Part shown: in pieces, positions 59,108 to 64,000 of the stretch | Layout: each line of letters begins with the position of its first letter | How positions within the stretch are numbered: the stretch's first letter is position 1 | From: Phragmites australis | Taxonomy: Eukaryota; Streptophyta; Magnoliopsida; Poales; Poaceae | Direction: 5' to 3' | Assembly: GCF_958298935.1 (NCBI RefSeq) | Contig: NC_084923.1 | Location: forward strand, 29,108,501 to 29,172,500 | DNA: 64,000 nucleotides | Notes under the pieces: model-generated | Databases searched by the model: none | What the model was told of the DNA's origin: nothing | What the model saw: only the letters and a program-made list of their open reading frames with translations | Made by a program: the position numbers and the translations under genes

Positions 59108-61795
59108 ATGGTCAATCAAAGTTGGATATACCTAGATAATCGTACTTGTAATGAGTTTCTTAATGGCATATCTGAATTCATGTGTGCTGCCGAGGCAGAT
59201 ATATTGAAGAAGAAAGAGAAATTTATGTCTTATACATGCATTGATTGCATAAATGAGAGAAATTTTTCAAAGGCACAGAATATACATGCACACTTGGTTA
59301 TGTATGGATTCACACAGAACTATACATGTTGGATCAAGTATGGAGAAGAAGGCATGAATAACCCTGATGGCAATATGCATGAAGGAGTTCCTAACAGAGA
59401 CGATGAAGAGATCATTGATGACTTCATGGACTGAGGTGATAATATTCTTAAAAATTTGGAGCATATGGTCTACAATGCTGAGTGCAATGATGGATACAAC
59501 AATAGAGAGCTTGCTAGATTTCAAGAATTTGTGCAGTAGTCGAATGAACCTTTATATCCGAGCTGTGAGGAGCAATACACATTAATGTAGGTACTTCTAC
59601 ATTTGAAATTGAAGGTAAGCAATGGGTAGTCTGATAAGAGTTTCACTTCATTGTTACATCTATTAGCAGTATTGCTTCCCAACGTGAATCTGCTGCTCAC
59701 AGCCACGTATGAAACAAAGAAGATAATTTGTCTCTTAGCATTGGAAGTAGAAAGAATTCATGCTTGCAAGCAAGACTATATTATTTATCGTGGATAGTAT
59801 AGAGACTTGCATGAGTTCCCTATACGTGGAACTCCTTGATACAAGTGTCATAATGATGGGAGGATGCCCGTAGGTACATAGGACCTTCTGCAAAGGTGAT
59901 GTGCTATCTTCCTATATTTCCTCAGTTGAAGCATTTGTTTGCCAACAAAAAGGAGGCCAAATTATTTCATTGACACAAAGAGAGCCATAAGAATGATTCA
60001 AACCTGCGGCACCCTACTGATTGTGTGCAGTGGAGAAACATCAATATGAGATTCCAAGAGTTTGCAGCAGAACTAAGGAATATTAGGTTTGCTTTGAGCA
60101 TGGATGGAATGATTCTATTTGATAACATGAGCAGCAGACATAGCACATGGCCAGTAGTTCTATACATATACAATCTTCCTGATTGGCTTTGTCAAAAGAG
60201 AAATTACCCTATGACGTCAATTTTAATCCAAGGTCCTAGGCATCCTGGTAATGACATCGATTTTTACCTCAGTCTATTGGTGGATGACCTTAAAATATTC
60301 TGGCCAGAAGGTGTCAACATATGAGATGAGTACAAGGATGAGTACTTCAGTCTACATGCCATGTTATTTTGCACAATCAATGATTTGCTAGCCATTAGTA
60401 ATTTATTGGAGCAAACTATAAAAGGAAGCAAAGCCTGCCCCCAATGTGTAGATGCTACCGAGAGTATGTGGCTCAACAACCCAAGAAAAATAGTGTATAT
60501 GCATCATCGATGGTTTCTGCCCAAGTCTCATTCATATAGGAATATGAAGAAAGAATTTGATGGCATGAGAGAGAATGCGTTAGCTCCTAGGCATTTTAGC
60601 GGGCAGGAGGTCCGTGATCAGGTGAAGAACACCAATCTTATTATTGGAAAGAGAAAGTGCTCTAGTAGTGATGAAAATGTCATGTGAAAAAAGAAATCAA
60701 TATTTTAGGAGCTACCTTGCTGGCAACACATAGAAGATTGGCACTGTCTCGATGCCATGCACATCGAAAAGAACGTCTGCGAGAGTCTCATTGGTACATT
60801 TTGCAATATCCCTGAGAAAACAAAGGATGGTCTGAAGGCACGAAATGACCTAGTCGATTTGAACATACGACCGGAGCTTCATCCATGAAAAGATGATAAA
60901 GGCAAAGTGCATGTCCCCCCAGCTATGGGATATTGGTACCTTCCAAAGGAGGAGAAACAAAAAAAAAATTGAGTTCCTGCATAGTGTGAAAGTTTCTTCC
61001 ACATACTCTCCAACATAAAAAAACTTGTTTCTATGAAAGATTTGAAACTTATTAGCATAAAGTCTCATGATTGCCACATGATGTTGACATAGATACTTCC
61101 TATTGCAATTAGGAATATTTTGCCAACCATTGTCAGAGAGTCTATTATAAGCCTGTGTTTTTTCTTTAATGCAATTCCACATAAGGTCATCGATCCCACA
61201 ACACTATATGCCCTAGAAAGAAACATGGTGAGACTTTATGTTAACTTGAGATGTATTTCCCTCCTTAATTATTTGATATTATGGTCCATGTCATTGTCCA
61301 CCTTGTAAAGGAGATAAAATAACTCGGTCCAGTATTTCTACATCATATGTATCCATATGTGAGATACATGGGCATTCTGAAATATATATAAGAAACTAAT
61401 CTAAAGCAGAGTACTACATAATTAAATGCTATCCATCTAAGGAGGTTGTCGAGTGGTGTGTCGACTTCATTGATTCATCAGATGCTATCAGTGTGCCTAT
61501 ATCTCAGCAAGAGGGTCGGCTGGTAGGTAAAGAGACCATAAAAAAAACGCAATAACACCTAACCAGAAGTCTTTTGCCCAGGCTCACTTTCTCATTTTGC
61601 AACAAATGGATGAAGTATCAAAATATATCCAGGAGTACAAGGCATTGCTCATTCGAGAAAATCCAGAAAGGACCAATGCATGGATAATTAGAGAGCATAT
61701 CAAAAGGTTCAACAATTGGTTTCGAGATCGAATCCAAGCGAGTTCATGCACAAATCATATTTATTCTCTAACAAGTAATCATTTCCTGATCTGAT
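59108..61795 (+). pseudogene. CACTA TNP2-type transposase (decayed)
   Basis: Transposase-associated domain: WIYLDNRTCNEFLNGISEFM and HLVMYGFTQNYTCWIKYGEE (59108-59434). After stops and shifts the TNP2 core appears. NDGRMPV is at 59850, VQWRNINMRFQEFAAELRNI at 60030, PGNDIDFYLSLLVDDLKIFW at 60250 and KACPQCVDATE at 60430. HCLDAMHIEKNVCESLIGT follows at 60740 with KSHDCHMML at 61060 and RNILPTIVRESI at 61105. The C-terminal region reaches KYIQEYKALLIRENPERTNA near 61610. The order is that of En/Spm (CACTA) TNP2 transposases. Many stops, so inactive. Terminal repeats of the element were not found. Confidence 0.85.
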
Positions 61796-62088
61796 ATGGT
61801 CTCTAGCGACCGTACCGCATCGAAATTGCATCTTAAAACCCTTCGTACTGAGCTTGTGAGTTCATATTGTCTCTGTAAACCCTATTTCTTCAACCCTAGC
61901 TTCTCCAAAACTCATTCAAACTCCAATCTAAAGCACTATTGATGTCGATTTCATGCATTCTCCCACTTCAAGGTACTCCTCTATGCTTTCTATCCAATTT
62001 ACTTCATCAGATTTGGTCTACATTGTTCTTTCTTGCTCGTATTGGGTTATGTCGAGATCGGTCCAAGGAAAAGACCAATTTCATCTAT
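61796..62088. other. Unassigned noncoding stretch
   Basis: Follows the CACTA transposase. No coding sequence or repeat ends were recognised. Confidence 0.35.
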
Positions 62089-63282
62089 TGTTGAGCCCAG
62101 GAATCAATCCCAACATATAGTACCTTCATAGATGAATATCATTACAATATAACACTTAATCGTTATTAAACATCTTACAAAAGTGACCTTCAAGGGCTAA
62201 GATCCAAATAAAACTACAGTGGAACTACGTAGAATCTAATCTTTCACAATGATTCTATAGGCTAAACTGATGTAGAAAGTATCTTAGAATGATCCATCTT
62301 CAGTTAACTCTTTCATAGCTTCTCCAACTATGTGTTTGGTGATAGCAAGAGTGAGCATATGTCGTACTCAGCAAGTTATGAAGAAACTAATATGCATATA
62401 AAGGCTTGACAACAATGTGGCAATATGGCTCTTTTGCATAAAACAACATTTAATTAAAAAATTTGAAAATCAGTGATAATTAAGTGAATAACTAATAAAT
62501 AACCAACCACATCAAGATTCCAACCATCTTGACTTAACCAACCTTAGAACACCTCAACCAAGGTTTCCACCACCAAAGTTGAACAACACTTTAATCATAT
62601 TCGACCAAATCGACTAAACCATCAATTTATAATCATGTGAGGTTTTTGTTTCCACTTATAACCGTGAGTATGGTTGATAAACAAGTTTTACACTTTGCAC
62701 ATGTTCTACACTCTACCCATAAGTCATGATCATACTTTTTTGCTGGTACTCGTTAGTACCTTACACACTACCAAGGTGTGCGCCAAGTTGATCACTTCAA
62801 AGCCATTACAATGCCCCTCTTAGCATGTGCATACCCGCTAAGGTTTCATCGCTATGTGAATACACCTCATCAATGGAAGCCCGCTCTTACGCCCACAGAA
62901 CCCTACAAGTACACCGTTCCGTTCCACACAACCGGATGGTCTACACAATGCTAAGAGTATGTAAATTAATAGGCTAGGTCCATCCCATTCTAGGCTTGTG
63001 GTAGTACTATTTACTTAGAAAGAACACTCCACTAACAGGTGCTTAGATTTGAGCAACATTACCACAACCCAACCATACATCTTGTACCAGTATCATAAAA
63101 CCATTGCTTAAATCCCTATACCATGTTGCTAAAAAAAAATTGAACAATATATTTTATCATTATTGCATAGGACCATTATCATATCTTGTAGAGCCATTAT
63201 CATGATCTCCATCCCAAAGCAAGGCTAAGCATCAGCTACCCTTTCATAACCTAAAACTATAACAATGGCGACAAGGAAGTGT
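62089..63282 (-). repeat. Truncated chromovirus-type LTR fragment
   Basis: Blocks match LTR A and LTR B. Examples are GTGAGTATGGTTGATAAACA with 17951-17970 and CAATGGCGACAAGGAA (63265-63280) with 18480-18495. It is cut off at 63282 in the middle of the LTR, exactly where Tat pol begins. The left end is also ragged. I infer the same lineage and orientation as A and B. Confidence 0.7.
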
Positions 63283-64000
63283 CGCTCTAGTCTCCTCACT
63301 TCAGCAAGGTATGCTGCCATCGTCAAGTCAGAGCACTGAAACTCCTTTTGCACCTGGTTCATGACTAGAAGCGAGTCCCCTATCACCAACAGTCGCTTAG
63401 TCCCAAGTGCGGAGGCTGCTCGCATTCCAGACAAGAGGCCATCATATTCGGTAGTGTTATTAGTTGCTGGAAATATAATTGAACTACGTACCTGAGGATG
63501 TCGTTGGTGGTTGAGGTCAGGACCACTCCTGCCCTGTCTCCCTTTAGTGTGAATGACCCATCGAAGTGCATGGTCCACTGCTCATTTGGCTCTAGTCGTG
63601 GTACCTACTCTGACTCGACGGACGATCACTCGGCTACAAAATCGGCAAGCGCATGGGACTTGATAGAAGTTCGGGGGTGAGTTAGAGGTCGAATCCCCCG
63701 AACTCTACTGCCCATTTTGCCGTTTTTCCTATTGCATCTCTATCATGGAGAATTTCCCTAATTGGGAACGAGGAAATCACCTTGATTTTGTGAGCTGAAA
63801 GTAGTGTCTGAGCTTGCAAGAGGCTATTAGGATGGCGTATAGCAGTTTCTGAGCCTATACCGAGCCTTTACGTCATGCAGGACCTTGCTGACGTAATATA
63901 CTGGTCGTTGGAGGCCGTCCCGTTCAATGACCTGGACTGTGCTTGTGACCTGTGGTGTTGAGGCAACATAGAGCAAGAGCTCTTCACCGGCCCAAGGCAT
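63283..64000 (-). pseudogene. pol: Second Tat-lineage pol fragment (RNase H)
   Basis: Read on the minus strand from the right edge: GEELLLYVASTPQV and RPVYYVSKVLHDVKARY (connection), then stops. RNase H: MHFDGSFTLKG (63571 side), a frameshift, NNTTEYDGLL, LLVIGDSLLVMNQVQKEFQC and AYLAEVRRLERH, ending at the junction 63283. It is the same protein region as the Tat element at 27340-27500 but a different copy. It continues beyond the window. Confidence 0.82.

Overview
This is a grass (Poaceae, probably panicoid) nuclear window made almost entirely of plant transposable elements. I see one credible host gene. The grass call rests on the element families: Tat and chromovirus Gypsy elements, SIRE-like Copia, CACTA and a PMD-bearing Mutator-like element (MULE). 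It also rests on monocot-style codon use in the small gene at 57724-58032. No rRNA, tRNA, CRISPR or bacterial feature was seen. All family assignments come from reading motifs by eye; no database search was run.

Left half (1-35943). Positions 1-1590 hold an LTR-like noncoding remnant with degenerate CCGGACCATCCGGTG-type motifs. From 1591 to 35943 lies one dissected Tat-lineage Gypsy retrotransposon on the + strand. Its parts are a partial 5' LTR, PBS, gag, protease, RT, RNase H, integrase, a spacer with an antisense ORF, a second large antisense gene (putative gypsy type transposon domain family, PF04195) and a partial 3' LTR. It is split by three insertions: a 3.7-kb solo LTR (5203-8925, TSD GGAAG), a minus-strand chromovirus block (about 10186-27339) and a 1.68-kb solo LTR (33298-34976, TSD CATGG). 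The 5' LTR of the chromovirus is itself split by two more solo LTRs (19480-23544, TSD GGCGA; 24070-27091, TSD ATTTT). Removing all insertions leaves about 11.8 kb, a normal length for a Tat element.

Middle (35944-46530). This part holds a SIRE-like Copia fragment (+), a second degraded Copia element (-) with its 5' LTR, a small noncoding CACTA element, unassigned DNA, and an 895-bp solo LTR with TSD ACAAA.

Right half (46532-64000). An 8.5-kb MULE with about 210-bp terminal inverted repeats carries three genes: a mudrA-like transposase with a SWIM finger, a plant mobile domain (PMD) gene, and a GRF-type zinc finger/coiled-coil gene. All three are broken, and the transposase has lost its presumed third catalytic acidic residue. 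Next come host flank with a 25-nt inverted repeat, a CACTA end lying 86 bp upstream of the intact 102-aa gene, a decayed TNP2-type CACTA transposase, a truncated chromovirus LTR, and a second Tat pol fragment running off the right edge.

The three most notable observations are the three-gene MULE, a ~40-bp motif shared between LTR retrotransposons and a CACTA element, and private palindromic motif arrays that differ between otherwise homologous LTRs.
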